NCBI GenBank assembly: GCA_019636035.1
Contig: JAHBYI010000001.1
Span: 427,508-491,507, forward strand
Direction of reading: 5' to 3'
DNA length: 64,000 nucleotides
DNA from: Candidatus Paracaedibacteraceae bacterium
Lineage (GTDB): Bacteria > Pseudomonadota > Alphaproteobacteria > Paracaedibacterales > Paracaedibacteraceae
Shown here in pieces: positions 1 through 6,193 of the stretch. Under the pieces are notes generated by a model. That model made no database searches, was not told the DNA's origin, and saw only the letters and a list, made by a program, of their open reading frames with translations. A program made the translations under genes and the position numbers. Position 1 is the stretch's first letter, and every line of letters begins with the position of its first letter.

Positions 1-1
1 C

Positions 2-754
2 CCTAGGCCAACTCAGCTTATGAAAGACCTGCTGAACTCACCCGATGTTATGATCACACGGGGATCAACTTTTGATAATGCAGCCAATCTTGCCCCCGGT
101 TATCTGGAACAAATTCGCAAACAATTCCTCAATACCCGTTTGGGTGCCCAAGAACTCTATGCAGAAATGTTGACCGAAACGGCAGGTGCCTTGTGGCAAC
201 GATCCATGATTCAGTATCACCCGCCGACCTATGCAGACGACGGTCGACCGGAATTAGAGAGAATCGTCATCGCCATAGACCCTGCAACCACAACCCATGA
301 TCATAGTGATGAAACAGGGATTATTGTAGCCGGGATTGACGCCAGTAAGCAGGCTTATGTCTTAGAAGATTTAAGCGGCAAATTATCCCCCCATGATTGG
401 GGGCGACGCGTCATCGACAGTTATTATCGCCTCAAAGCAGATAGAGTCGTTGTCGAAGTTAATAAGGGAGGCGATCTGGTTGAGAATGTTTTGAAAGCCA
501 TTGATCCAACTATTCCCCTAAAATCAGTACGGGCAACACGTGGAAAATATACTCGAGCCGAACCCATTGCTGCTTTGTATGAACAAAATCGGGTTTTCCA
601 CGCTACTCCGTTATCAATCCTGGAACAACAAATCTGCGATTATATCCCCGGGATCACGACAAAATCGCCCGATCGTATGGATGCCCTCGTTTGGGCGTTG
701 ACTGAGTTGATGCTTGACAGTGAAAAGCACCCCAAACTCAAGATTTGGAGTTAG
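2..754 (+). CDS. Terminase large subunit, gene-transfer-agent type (C-terminal part, cut by window edge)
   Basis: The frame is open from the first bases, so the N-terminal ATPase half lies outside the window; the methionine at base 20 is internal. What is visible matches the C-terminal RNase H-like nuclease half of phage/GTA terminases: an Asp-containing strand (IAIDPATTT) at about residue 90 of the visible part, a following DETGIIVAG segment, VVVEVNKGGD, and the C-terminal PDRMDALVWAL helix. In the family this domain cuts concatemeric DNA during head packaging. The link between GTA-type and phage-type terminase is by resemblance of the stretch GSTFDNAANLAP to GTA homologues. It converges on flgH, the two stop codons overlapping (stop 752-754 against 751-753), with no terminator between them. 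Confidence 0.85.
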   Translation, partial: PRPTQLMKDLLNSPDVMITRGSTFDNAANLAPGYLEQIRKQFLNTRLGAQELYAEMLTETAGALWQRSMIQYHPPTYADDGRPELERIVIAIDPATTTHDHSDETGIIVAGIDASKQAYVLEDLSGKLSPHDWGRRVIDSYYRLKADRVVVEVNKGGDLVENVLKAIDPTIPLKSVRATRGKYTRAEPIAALYEQNRVFHATPLSILEQQICDYIPGITTKSPDRMDALVWALTELMLDSEKHPKLKIWS

Positions 755-1488
755 AACGGCAGAATTTTATTCAAGGCCTCTGATCCCCAAGGCGTTCCGT
801 TAAGATCACTAATTTGCCCGCGCGACGTTCTGGAAATACGTGCTTCTGCAATCTTGGTATAGTCAATTGTATTCCCCGAAGAAATATCTTCACGACGAAC
901 AATTCCTTTGAGGTCAATAACATAAACCTCACCACGATCACGAACCTCTTGACGTCCCTGAATCACTAAATTCCCATTAGGCAGAATGTCAATAATGGAT
1001 GCTGCAACTTTAAACTTTAACTTATTATCATACTGGGTCGTTGTTTTAGTTTTCATCTGCGGATTAAAATTGTAACTGACCAAATTATCTTTATCAACAG
1101 CGTTCGGGAATATCTTTTTAAGCTTGTTTTCATGGCCAAACAGGGTTCCGATCGATGCCCCCGCCAGGGAATTATTCCGTTCTGACTCAACCTTGCCATC
1201 CAGCGACGATTGATGTTCCATATTGACATTGACGGTCAGAATATCCCCTACCCGTGAGGCACGTTGATCTTTGAAGAAAGCACGTGATCCCGTTTGCCAA
1301 AGGGAATTACTGTTTTGACTCGTCACTTCAGGAGCCGGCATCGGCATCGTCACAGGCTTATAATCATCGACAAGAGTCGGGTTTTGGATCTGACTCATGA
1401 GCGGTGGCTCGCCAACTTCAGACAACCGTTCAGCCATATTACATCCCGTCAGTAAAAGAATCATCGGTAAAAAAGAAACCTTATTCAT
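751..1488 (-). CDS. flgH: Flagellar L-ring protein FlgH
   Basis: Outer-membrane lipoprotein that forms the L ring around the flagellar rod. A lipoprotein signal peptide ends in LLTGC with the lipidated Cys at residue 16. The body carries FlgH features: SLWQTGSRAFFKD, RVGDILTVNV near residue 85, and the C-terminal GEVYVIDLKGIVRREDIS / ARISRTSRGQI region. At 245 residues it is of normal length. It is the last gene of the minus-strand run flgF-flgG-flgA-flgH, two bases after flgA, so it is translated from the same transcript. Its C-terminus overlaps the end of the convergent terminase gene by four bases. Confidence 0.95.
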   Translation of the reverse strand: MNKVSFLPMILLLTGCNMAERLSEVGEPPLMSQIQNPTLVDDYKPVTMPMPAPEVTSQNSNSLWQTGSRAFFKDQRASRVGDILTVNVNMEHQSSLDGKVESERNNSLAGASIGTLFGHENKLKKIFPNAVDKDNLVSYNFNPQMKTKTTTQYDNKLKFKVAASIIDILPNGNLVIQGRQEVRDRGEVYVIDLKGIVRREDISSGNTIDYTKIAEARISRTSRGQISDLNGTPWGSEALNKILPF

Positions 1489-1490
1489 GC

Positions 1491-2174
1491 TTAAAATTCC
1501 ATTGGTTTAATTTCGGCCTTTTGTGAACCGATAACTTTGGCTTGGATAATTTTGTTGCCCCCTGTTTTCAAGCGAACCGTATCCCCAACCGCAGCATCTT
1601 TTTCAGCTATCCCTGTTGTTGTTAACATCATGTTATCCGTACGATAAGCAACAGCAACCGTATCACCGCGCTTAACAACTATCGGATAACGAACATCGTG
1701 CTTTGACACAGGTTGTCCTGGTTGGAGAACTCTATTCCTTGGGGTTTTACCAATCAGATCATCCTGACTGACCACAAAGTTTTGATTGATCCGCGTACTG
1801 GGCAATTTTTGCCATGAAATATCAGCACTCGTGATTTCATCACCAGGCGCTATGATCCGCGTTAACATCGGCACATCCGTTAAGGGGTCAATTTTACCAA
1901 CAATAGTCTTAAGTCGTGTCTCAGTGTCCCCTGTTATCACAGAAACAGACGCTTGGAAAGAACGTTGATCTGATTGAAGCAAAACATCATTAACCTGAAT
2001 TTTATCTCCCTGAACAGACCAATTCTGACTCGATAAATGCACATTAAAATCACCTGAAAACGGGACGTGACTTTGTAGTTCTGATTTTATCGACTGACTT
2101 AGATCTTGAGCATTAAACGTCCCTGCAAAACTAAATCCGAATAGGGTTAAGATCAGAACAACTGTTGTCATCAT
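1491..2174 (-). CDS. flgA: Flagellar P-ring assembly chaperone FlgA
   Basis: Periplasmic chaperone needed to assemble the P ring (FlgI). There is an N-terminal signal peptide (hydrophobic residues 4-17, ending at SFAG) and the C-terminal SAF-like region that defines the family: APGDEITSADISWQ, then GKTPRNRVLQPGQPV, and the final VKRGDTVAVAYRTDNMMLT and GDTVRLK segments. Length 227 residues, usual for FlgA. It lies between flgG (11 bases upstream) and flgH (2 bases downstream). The family is recognised from this conserved C-terminal half; the N-terminal half is poorly conserved. Confidence 0.92.
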   Translation of the reverse strand: MMTTVVLILTLFGFSFAGTFNAQDLSQSIKSELQSHVPFSGDFNVHLSSQNWSVQGDKIQVNDVLLQSDQRSFQASVSVITGDTETRLKTIVGKIDPLTDVPMLTRIIAPGDEITSADISWQKLPSTRINQNFVVSQDDLIGKTPRNRVLQPGQPVSKHDVRYPIVVKRGDTVAVAYRTDNMMLTTTGIAEKDAAVGDTVRLKTGGNKIIQAKVIGSQKAEIKPMEF

Positions 2175-2185
2175 TTTAGCCTCCG

Positions 2186-2983
2186 TTAAGCAACCATTCT
2201 ATTACTGGCGTCAAACATGGCGTCACTGGTGGTGATAACCTTGGTTAACTGTTCATAGGCATGCTGAATTTTAATTAAGTCGGTGATTTCTTCAACTGAG
2301 TTAACATTTGATGCTTCGCGATAGCCTTGCATCAAAATTCCTGCGCCTTGCAACCCCGGATTGGATGTCATCGGTGTTCCTGATCCGGTGGTCTCAAAGA
2401 AAATATTCTTGCCCATGGCACGCAAACCATTAGGGTTTAAAAAGCGTGTTACTTGCAGTTGACCAACCTGCTGCATGGTTGTTTGCCCTGCAAGGAGAAC
2501 GGAAACAATACCGTCCTGTGAGATAGAAATATCAACTGTATCTTGTGGAATTGTAATATTCGGCTGAAGAACATAACCATCAATCGTAACCAATTGCCCT
2601 GATTGCGGATCTTTTTGAAAGGTCGCTGTTCTGGTATACCCAAATGTTCCATCCGGCATAAGAACTTGGTAAAAACCATCACCGGAAATCATAACATCGA
2701 GTTTTTCACCTGTCGACACCGGATCGCCAATATCAAAGGAACGATAAATCCCCGCCGGCATCACACCCAAACCAATGGCCAAACCAATAGCAGATGTGGT
2801 ATTGGCTGAAGTTTGCGCCCCTGCTAGAATTTTATCCTGATATCCTAAGTCTTGAGCAACCAGATATTGACGTTTAAAGGAATCAACACCTTGAGAGGCC
2901 AAGTTTTGTGATTTAACAGCGATATTGGTTTCCTGTAAGTGCAACCCGGTTTTCGCGATATTCATTGCATTGGTTAAGGACAT
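2186..2983 (-). CDS. flgG: Flagellar distal rod protein FlgG
   Basis: Distal rod subunit of the flagellum, exported by the flagellar type III apparatus. It begins with the rod/hook N-terminal helix (SLTNAMNIAKTGLHLQE, NIAVKSQNLASQGVDSFKR), has the central ISGDGFYQVLMPDGTFGYTR core, and ends with the C-terminal rod signature (EASNVNSVEEITDLIKIQHA). At 265 residues it is the normal FlgG size. The start follows 26 bases of AT-rich spacer after flgF. FlgG and FlgF are paralogues; this one is assigned FlgG because of the conserved GYTRxxxFxxD stretch and the C-terminal motif ending in ASNRMVA. Confidence 0.95.
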   Translation of the reverse strand: MSLTNAMNIAKTGLHLQETNIAVKSQNLASQGVDSFKRQYLVAQDLGYQDKILAGAQTSANTTSAIGLAIGLGVMPAGIYRSFDIGDPVSTGEKLDVMISGDGFYQVLMPDGTFGYTRTATFQKDPQSGQLVTIDGYVLQPNITIPQDTVDISISQDGIVSVLLAGQTTMQQVGQLQVTRFLNPNGLRAMGKNIFFETTGSGTPMTSNPGLQGAGILMQGYREASNVNSVEEITDLIKIQHAYEQLTKVITTSDAMFDASNRMVA

Positions 2984-3009
2984 TGATAATCTCCAATTTA
3001 ATTAAATTT

Positions 3010-3735
3010 TTACACAGCAGACCTTGACGAAACGTTAACAACGTCTGTCGCGAGTTCATAACTTTCTTTTAGAATCTTTTCTGCTTGCTCATAACGACGT
3101 TGAATTTCAATGAGACGAATCGTCTCTTCAATCGGATTAACGTTGGATTCCATGACAAATCCTTGGTGAACGGTCACATCCGTTGCCGCATCAACTTGCC
3201 CTTGTGGCGTGAAATATCCGTCTTTACCGTATTTTAACGTTTTTTTATCAGCAACATTAAAAACCCCGACTTTACCGAGGATTCCGTTCTGATTAGTTAT
3301 GGTTCCATCCTGGGCAATATTAATAAACTTTGAATTCGTCGGGATTGAAATTTCGCCACCCCCATCATTCATCAAAGCATCACCGGATGGTGCCAGAATT
3401 CGCCCATCCGCACTTAGGTTAAAGTAACTATTTTGCGTTAACTTACCGCCCGTCACTTGGAAAAAACCGTCGCCAGAGATGGCTAGATCATACGTGTTGC
3501 CCGTTTGGCGAATCGATCCCGGTGTAAAATCATGGTTCAATGTCGACAAGGAAACATATGAAACTTCACCGTGTGAAGAGACTTGCTTTGCTTCAATCGT
3601 TTCAGTAAAAACGCGTTTAAATCCACTGGTTGTGCTATTCGCCAGATTGGAAGCTGTTGCTTCGAGCGATGGCCATAGAGCCTCTTGTAACGATAGAGCG
3701 ACTGTTGCTGAGCGTTGAATGGGAACTGCACTCAT
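3010..3735 (-). CDS. flgF: Flagellar proximal rod protein FlgF
   Basis: Proximal rod subunit of the flagellar basal body. N-terminal rod helix with the ANLANSTTSGFKR motif at about residues 28-41, the central AISGDGFFQV core near residue 84, and the C-terminal ESNVNPIEETIRLIEIQRRYEQ helix spanning about residues 196-217, all typical of FlgF. 241 residues is the usual size. It is the first gene of the flgF-flgG-flgA-flgH run, as in other alphaproteobacteria. The neighbouring upstream gene on the same strand is an unrecognised small membrane protein. Confidence 0.93.
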   Translation of the reverse strand: MSAVPIQRSATVALSLQEALWPSLEATASNLANSTTSGFKRVFTETIEAKQVSSHGEVSYVSLSTLNHDFTPGSIRQTGNTYDLAISGDGFFQVTGGKLTQNSYFNLSADGRILAPSGDALMNDGGGEISIPTNSKFINIAQDGTITNQNGILGKVGVFNVADKKTLKYGKDGYFTPQGQVDAATDVTVHQGFVMESNVNPIEETIRLIEIQRRYEQAEKILKESYELATDVVNVSSRSAV

Positions 3736-3786
3736 TTAATGTCTCCTGAATTGATTCAGTCAGAAGACAGCAATTATCGTGCCAAG

Positions 3787-4197
3787 TTACTGTTTTAAAG
3801 GTTTTAGTGTCGTTATACAGAATCGGATTTTACGGGACGGGCAGTTAACACGGCAAGCATGCCCCAAACCGAGATCAAGACGGCAACGAACAGGCAGACA
3901 CGAATCCTTACAGATTTTACTAAGCAAGACATGGGCATCGCGTTGATCTTTATTAATGACCGTAGACGATTTCACTTCTTTTAAAGAACCGACACGATCG
4001 CCTAGACGGAACAATTCCTTAATCAACGGTTTATTCCGTTCGTAAACGGCCTCAGTCAAAAGATGCTTTTGTGAATACGACGGTAAGACGATGTTCTGCT
4101 GATAACGTTCATACCCAATAAAGGAAATCACAATACTCATAATGACCAAGGACACAATGATATAAAATTTACTATTCACAACGGCACGGACTTTCAT
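3787..4197 (-). CDS. Unrecognised small membrane protein upstream of flgF
   Basis: A 136-residue reading frame with one clear membrane segment at residues 11-28 (FYIIVSLVIMSIVISFIG) followed by a charged region. I do not recognise a family. From about residue 90 the composition changes abruptly: the last 45 residues hold seven cysteines and many basic residues. A different frame of the same DNA (3813-3932) encodes an excellent hydrophobic segment there. Either two short genes overlap, or this gene carries a frameshift and the true protein has a second membrane segment. It lies 51 bases upstream of flgF on the same strand, so a link with the basal body is possible but only by position. Confidence 0.5.
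   Translation of the reverse strand: MKVRAVVNSKFYIIVSLVIMSIVISFIGYERYQQNIVLPSYSQKHLLTEAVYERNKPLIKELFRLGDRVGSLKEVKSSTVINKDQRDAHVLLSKICKDSCLPVRCRLDLGLGHACRVNCPSRKIRFCITTLKPLKQ
3813..3932 (-). CDS. Possible 39-residue membrane peptide overlapping the 3787-4197 gene
   Basis: Reading this stretch one frame away from the 136-residue gene gives an ATG-started 39-residue product with a strongly hydrophobic segment (VCLFVAVLISVWGMLAVLTA, about residues 12-31) and a short polar tail ending in SDSV. The host frame is Cys/Arg-rich and improbable over the same bases, which argues that this frame was the one under selection. No good ribosome-binding site precedes the ATG, so a frameshift in a longer gene explains it as well as a separate gene. 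No family recognised. Confidence 0.35.
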   Translation of the reverse strand: MSCLVKSVRIRVCLFVAVLISVWGMLAVLTARPVKSDSV

Positions 4198-4261
4198 GAA
4201 ATATTGATTGATGGTACACTATTTTTATAAAATATTGCAATTGTTACTTAGGATAGCTACA

Positions 4262-4290
4262 TATAGCTAGAGCCCCTTAATTCGGCTATG
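4262..4290. repeat. Short copy of the palindromic repeat seen at 25810-25914
   Basis: The bases TATAGCTAG, a CC pair, TTAAT and CGGCTAT follow the same order and spacing as the ends of the 105-bp element at 25810-25914, but the inner hairpin is missing. The flanking bases form a small stem (TTAATT with AATTAA). It lies just before a possible micro-protein gene at 4322. Read as a solo end or a deleted copy; the match is imperfect. Confidence 0.4.
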
Positions 4291-4321
4291 CAATTAAAGA
4301 GCCTTTAATCTGGAGTCAACC

Positions 4322-4411
4322 ATGGGATTTGAACTTAACTTTGCTATTAGCACTGCCGCAGTTTTGGCGGTATACCTCATCATGGTTGCTGCCAATATGG
4401 AACAAATGTAA
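4322..4411 (+). CDS. Possible 29-residue membrane micro-protein
   Basis: ATG preceded by GGAG at 4312-4315 with a six-base spacer. The 29-residue product is almost entirely a membrane helix (ISTAAVLAVYLIMVAANM) with a short polar N-terminus. There is no recognisable family. The good ribosome-binding site and clean hydrophobic helix support translation, but such short frames also arise by chance. It is on the plus strand between the minus-strand gene ending at 3787 and the repeat cluster at 4485-4735. Confidence 0.35.
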   Translation: MGFELNFAISTAAVLAVYLIMVAANMEQM

Positions 4412-4484
4412 TTCCCTTAATCATATCTTAAAGATTAACATGCCATCCTGAATCAAAGGGGGGCATTATACCCAAACAAAATAA

Positions 4485-4617
4485 AGAAGTTGATTTTTGA
4501 TCCATCGGATTGCACCGCCTTTTCGTCCGTTGATTCTCCTTCGATAGAGCCAGCTATCGGCGTCGAATCAACGTCGAAAATCCAACACAATCCGAAGTCC
4601 AAAATCTCAACGTCTTC
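4485..4617. repeat. Long imperfect palindrome, about 130 bp
   Basis: The two halves mirror each other around base 4550. Perfect arms include CGATAG (4542-4547) with CTATCG (4554-4559), CGTTGATTC (4528-4536) with GAATCAACG (4565-4573), TTTTCG with CGAAAA, and CGGATTG with CAATCCG, with weaker pairing out to both ends. As RNA it would be one long hairpin with small internal loops. It carries no good coding frame: an open frame crossing it (4490-4801) also crosses the next repeat and has no coding character. It could be a MITE-like element or a transcript-stabilising hairpin. Confidence 0.7.
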
Positions 4618-4629
4618 ATCTTATTTGAG

Positions 4630-4735
4630 TATAGTCATCCCATTTAACCTTGATACAGCTAAATTCGTCGCTCACGTACTCTATGTACGCTTTGCTTCTC
4701 AGTTAACTGTATCAAAATTAACTGGAACAACTATA
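4630..4735. repeat. Palindromic dispersed repeat, copy 1 (106 bp, inverted ends)
   Basis: Starts TATAGTCATCCCATTTAACC and ends with the inverted relative ...GGAACAACTATA. The outer ~33 bases of the two ends match as an imperfect terminal inverted repeat (26 of 33 by eye). The centre holds a small hairpin around GTACTCTATGTAC. A second copy lies in the opposite orientation at 45704-45798, with long identical blocks such as TTTAACCTTGATACAGCTAA and ATTCGTCGCTCACGTACT. Both copies are intergenic. No transposase is encoded, so this is a non-autonomous element or a REP-like repeat. Confidence 0.8.
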
Positions 4736-4736
4736 A

Positions 4737-4949
4737 ATGCTTGTAATCCTATCCACATTCTTAACGATCAGCCTGGCTCAAGAAAGCCAGAATCCCAATA
4801 AAACAGCAGTCCCTTGCCAAAAAGAGCCAAAATGCGGATCGATGCTTGATTTACAACGCAAACTGAAAGAACGTCGTGATGAAAAGCAACAATCTAAGAT
4901 TCCAACTTTGCCAACTCCACCGCAGCCCGCGTCTCAATCTCGCGAATAA
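4737..4949 (+). CDS. Possible short secreted protein
   Basis: A 70-residue frame that begins right after the repeat at 4630-4735. The first 15 residues look like a signal peptide (MLVILSTFLTISLAQES) and the rest is polar, with two cysteines, a basic helix (DLQRKLKERRDEKQQ) and a Pro-rich tail. Its last 56 bases overlap the end of fliX on the other strand. No clear ribosome-binding site and no family recognised. Two other small genes in this window (24703 and 35940) start with similar short signal peptides ending in a Q-rich or Q-D site. Confidence 0.35.
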   Translation: MLVILSTFLTISLAQESQNPNKTAVPCQKEPKCGSMLDLQRKLKERRDEKQQSKIPTLPTPPQPASQSRE

Positions 4950-5307
4950 GTTCTTCGAGCTGAGGATCAATACTCAAATTCGGTCGGTTTTTTAGTTTTT
5001 CCATTAACTCTTGGATATCAGCAGGAGAAATAATCCCGGAAATAAGGCCTGTACGGATTTTTTCAAGCTGATCTAACAAATCATGACCATAAACCACCGC
5101 GTGATGTTGCTGTCGCTTTGATCCGTCATCAAACATCAAAGTCGACAAGGCAGACACAGAGAAAGTTTGGTACGTCTCGCCTGTTGGTTTCGTTGTTGCA
5201 GCCTCTTTCGATGAAAATTTAGCTGATGACCGTTCTTTAACGTTAACCACAGCTGATTTCACGGGTGTAACTGAACCTGGCGCGCCAACTTTTGGTGTCG
5301 TAACCAT
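4894..5307 (-). CDS. fliX: Flagellar assembly/regulatory protein FliX
   Basis: FliX in Caulobacter couples assembly of early flagellar structures to FlbD-dependent transcription of later flagellar genes. The 137-residue product has a disordered N-terminal half rich in Thr/Ser/Lys and the conserved C-terminal half of the family: VYGHDLLDQLEKIRTGLI (about residues 72-89), a middle linker, and the closing LEELIREIETRAAVELAKLE helix. FliX is an alphaproteobacterial protein, which supports the taxonomic placement. It stands apart from flgF by a repeat-rich gap. No FlbD homologue is in the window. Confidence 0.82.
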   Translation of the reverse strand: MVTTPKVGAPGSVTPVKSAVVNVKERSSAKFSSKEAATTKPTGETYQTFSVSALSTLMFDDGSKRQQHHAVVYGHDLLDQLEKIRTGLISGIISPADIQELMEKLKNRPNLSIDPQLEELIREIETRAAVELAKLES

Positions 5308-5369
5308 TTTAAATCCATCTCAATTAGATTGTAAAATGAGTATACCTCACTTTTTTTCGCGAAAGAATC

Positions 5370-5398
5370 TTGATTTTAAGGTATAAAATGCGTTATAA
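5370..5398 (+). promoter_or_regulatory. Likely promoter of rpmH operon
   Basis: TTGATT at 5370-5375 and TTATAA at 5393-5398, separated by 17 bases, about 60 bases ahead of the rpmH start. It fits a housekeeping sigma-70 promoter for the rpmH-rnpA-yidD-yidC-engB run. Sequence-only prediction. Confidence 0.5.
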
Positions 5399-5456
5399 GT
5401 GATGTAAATAAGTTTAATGGCAGGTTTTTGCTTGCCCTAGAATAAGGATTAAGGCC

Positions 5457-5591
5457 GTGAAAAGAACATATCAACCCAGTAAGCTCGTTCGCAAGCGTCG
5501 TCATGGATTCCGCGCTCGCATGGCAACAGTTGGTGGTCGCAAAGTTATTGCTGCACGTCGTGCACGGGGTCGTAAGCGTCTATCCGCCTAA
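5457..5591 (+). CDS. rpmH: 50S ribosomal protein L34
   Basis: A 44-residue, very basic protein starting with GTG at 5457 and ending at TAA 5589-5591. It has the L34 layout: [20 protein letters not shown] in the first half and the Arg-rich [19 protein letters not shown] tail. AGGA at 5445-5448 serves as ribosome-binding site and there is no in-frame ATG nearby, so the GTG start is confident. It heads the conserved rpmH-rnpA-yidD-yidC block, with rnpA beginning 12 bases downstream. Confidence 0.97.
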   Translation: MKRTYQPSKLVRKRRHGFRARMATVGGRKVIAARRARGRKRLSA

Positions 5592-5603
5592 GGAATAGGT
5601 CGC

Positions 5604-5948
5604 ATGTTGCGACGCTTAACGAAACGTCGGGAATTTGTCAAAGTCGCCCAGGAAGGTGTTTATTGTCCTGCGGCGACTTTGATTGTTCAGATGCTGATAC
5701 CTTGTACGGTTGAACAAACAACAGGGATTGGCTTTACGGCCAGCCGCCGCGTTGGCAATGCGGTACGGCGCAACCGCGCTAAACGACGATTACGTGAAAT
5801 CGTCAGGTTGAGTTTCCCTGAATTGGATGTACCATACTGTGATATCGTTGTTATTGCCAAAGCAGCAACAGTTGACGCGCCTTTTGATATTTTGAAGCGC
5901 GACTTCTCTTACGCCCTTCGTAGATGTATCAAGGAAGCAACAAAATGA
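5604..5948 (+). CDS. rnpA: Ribonuclease P protein component
   Basis: Protein subunit of RNase P, which with the M1 RNA removes 5' leaders from tRNA precursors. The conserved RNR motif is present as RRNRAKRRLRE at about residues 54-64, preceded by the usual GFTASRRVGNA strand and by LTKRREFVKVAQEG near the N-terminus. 114 residues is normal. AAGGA upstream of the ATG. The stop overlaps the yidD start (ATGA at 5945-5948), indicating coupled translation. Confidence 0.96.
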   Translation: MLRRLTKRREFVKVAQEGVYCPAATLIVQMLIPCTVEQTTGIGFTASRRVGNAVRRNRAKRRLREIVRLSFPELDVPYCDIVVIAKAATVDAPFDILKRDFSYALRRCIKEATK

Positions 5949-6193
5949 TCGCAAAACTTCTGATTGGACTTATTCACCTTTATCGCTGGTTAATTTCGCC
6001 CTACCTTCCGGCACGATGTCGGTTTGTCCCGACATGCTCGGCTTATGCGGTTCATGCTTTGCACCATCATGGGCTCAAAAAAGGACTTTATTTAGTTGCT
6101 CGGCGGCTAATTCGGTGTCATCCTATTGAAAAACTGGGGGCTGGCTATGGATATGATCCGGTTCCTGAATACAAATCGTCTGGAGATCGTTGA
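5945..6193 (+). CDS. yidD: Membrane protein insertion efficiency factor YidD
   Basis: Small membrane-associated protein (82 residues from this start) of the YidD family, which assists YidC-dependent insertion. Family marks: LIHLYRWLISPYLPARCRF, then PTCSAYAVHALHHHG, and the tail ARRLIRCHP followed by GYDPVP. The start chosen is the ATG at 5945, overlapping the rnpA stop, with AAGGA at 5931-5935; an upstream ATG at 5924 would add seven residues not typical of the family. Its stop overlaps the yidC ATG by one base. Confidence 0.94.
   Translation: MIAKLLIGLIHLYRWLISPYLPARCRFVPTCSAYAVHALHHHGLKKGLYLVARRLIRCHPIEKLGAGYGYDPVPEYKSSGDR

Noticed and set aside
4490..4801. 103-codon plus-strand frame
   Set aside because: It runs through the 4485 palindrome and the 4630 repeat, with no coding character, no ribosome-binding site and no domain.
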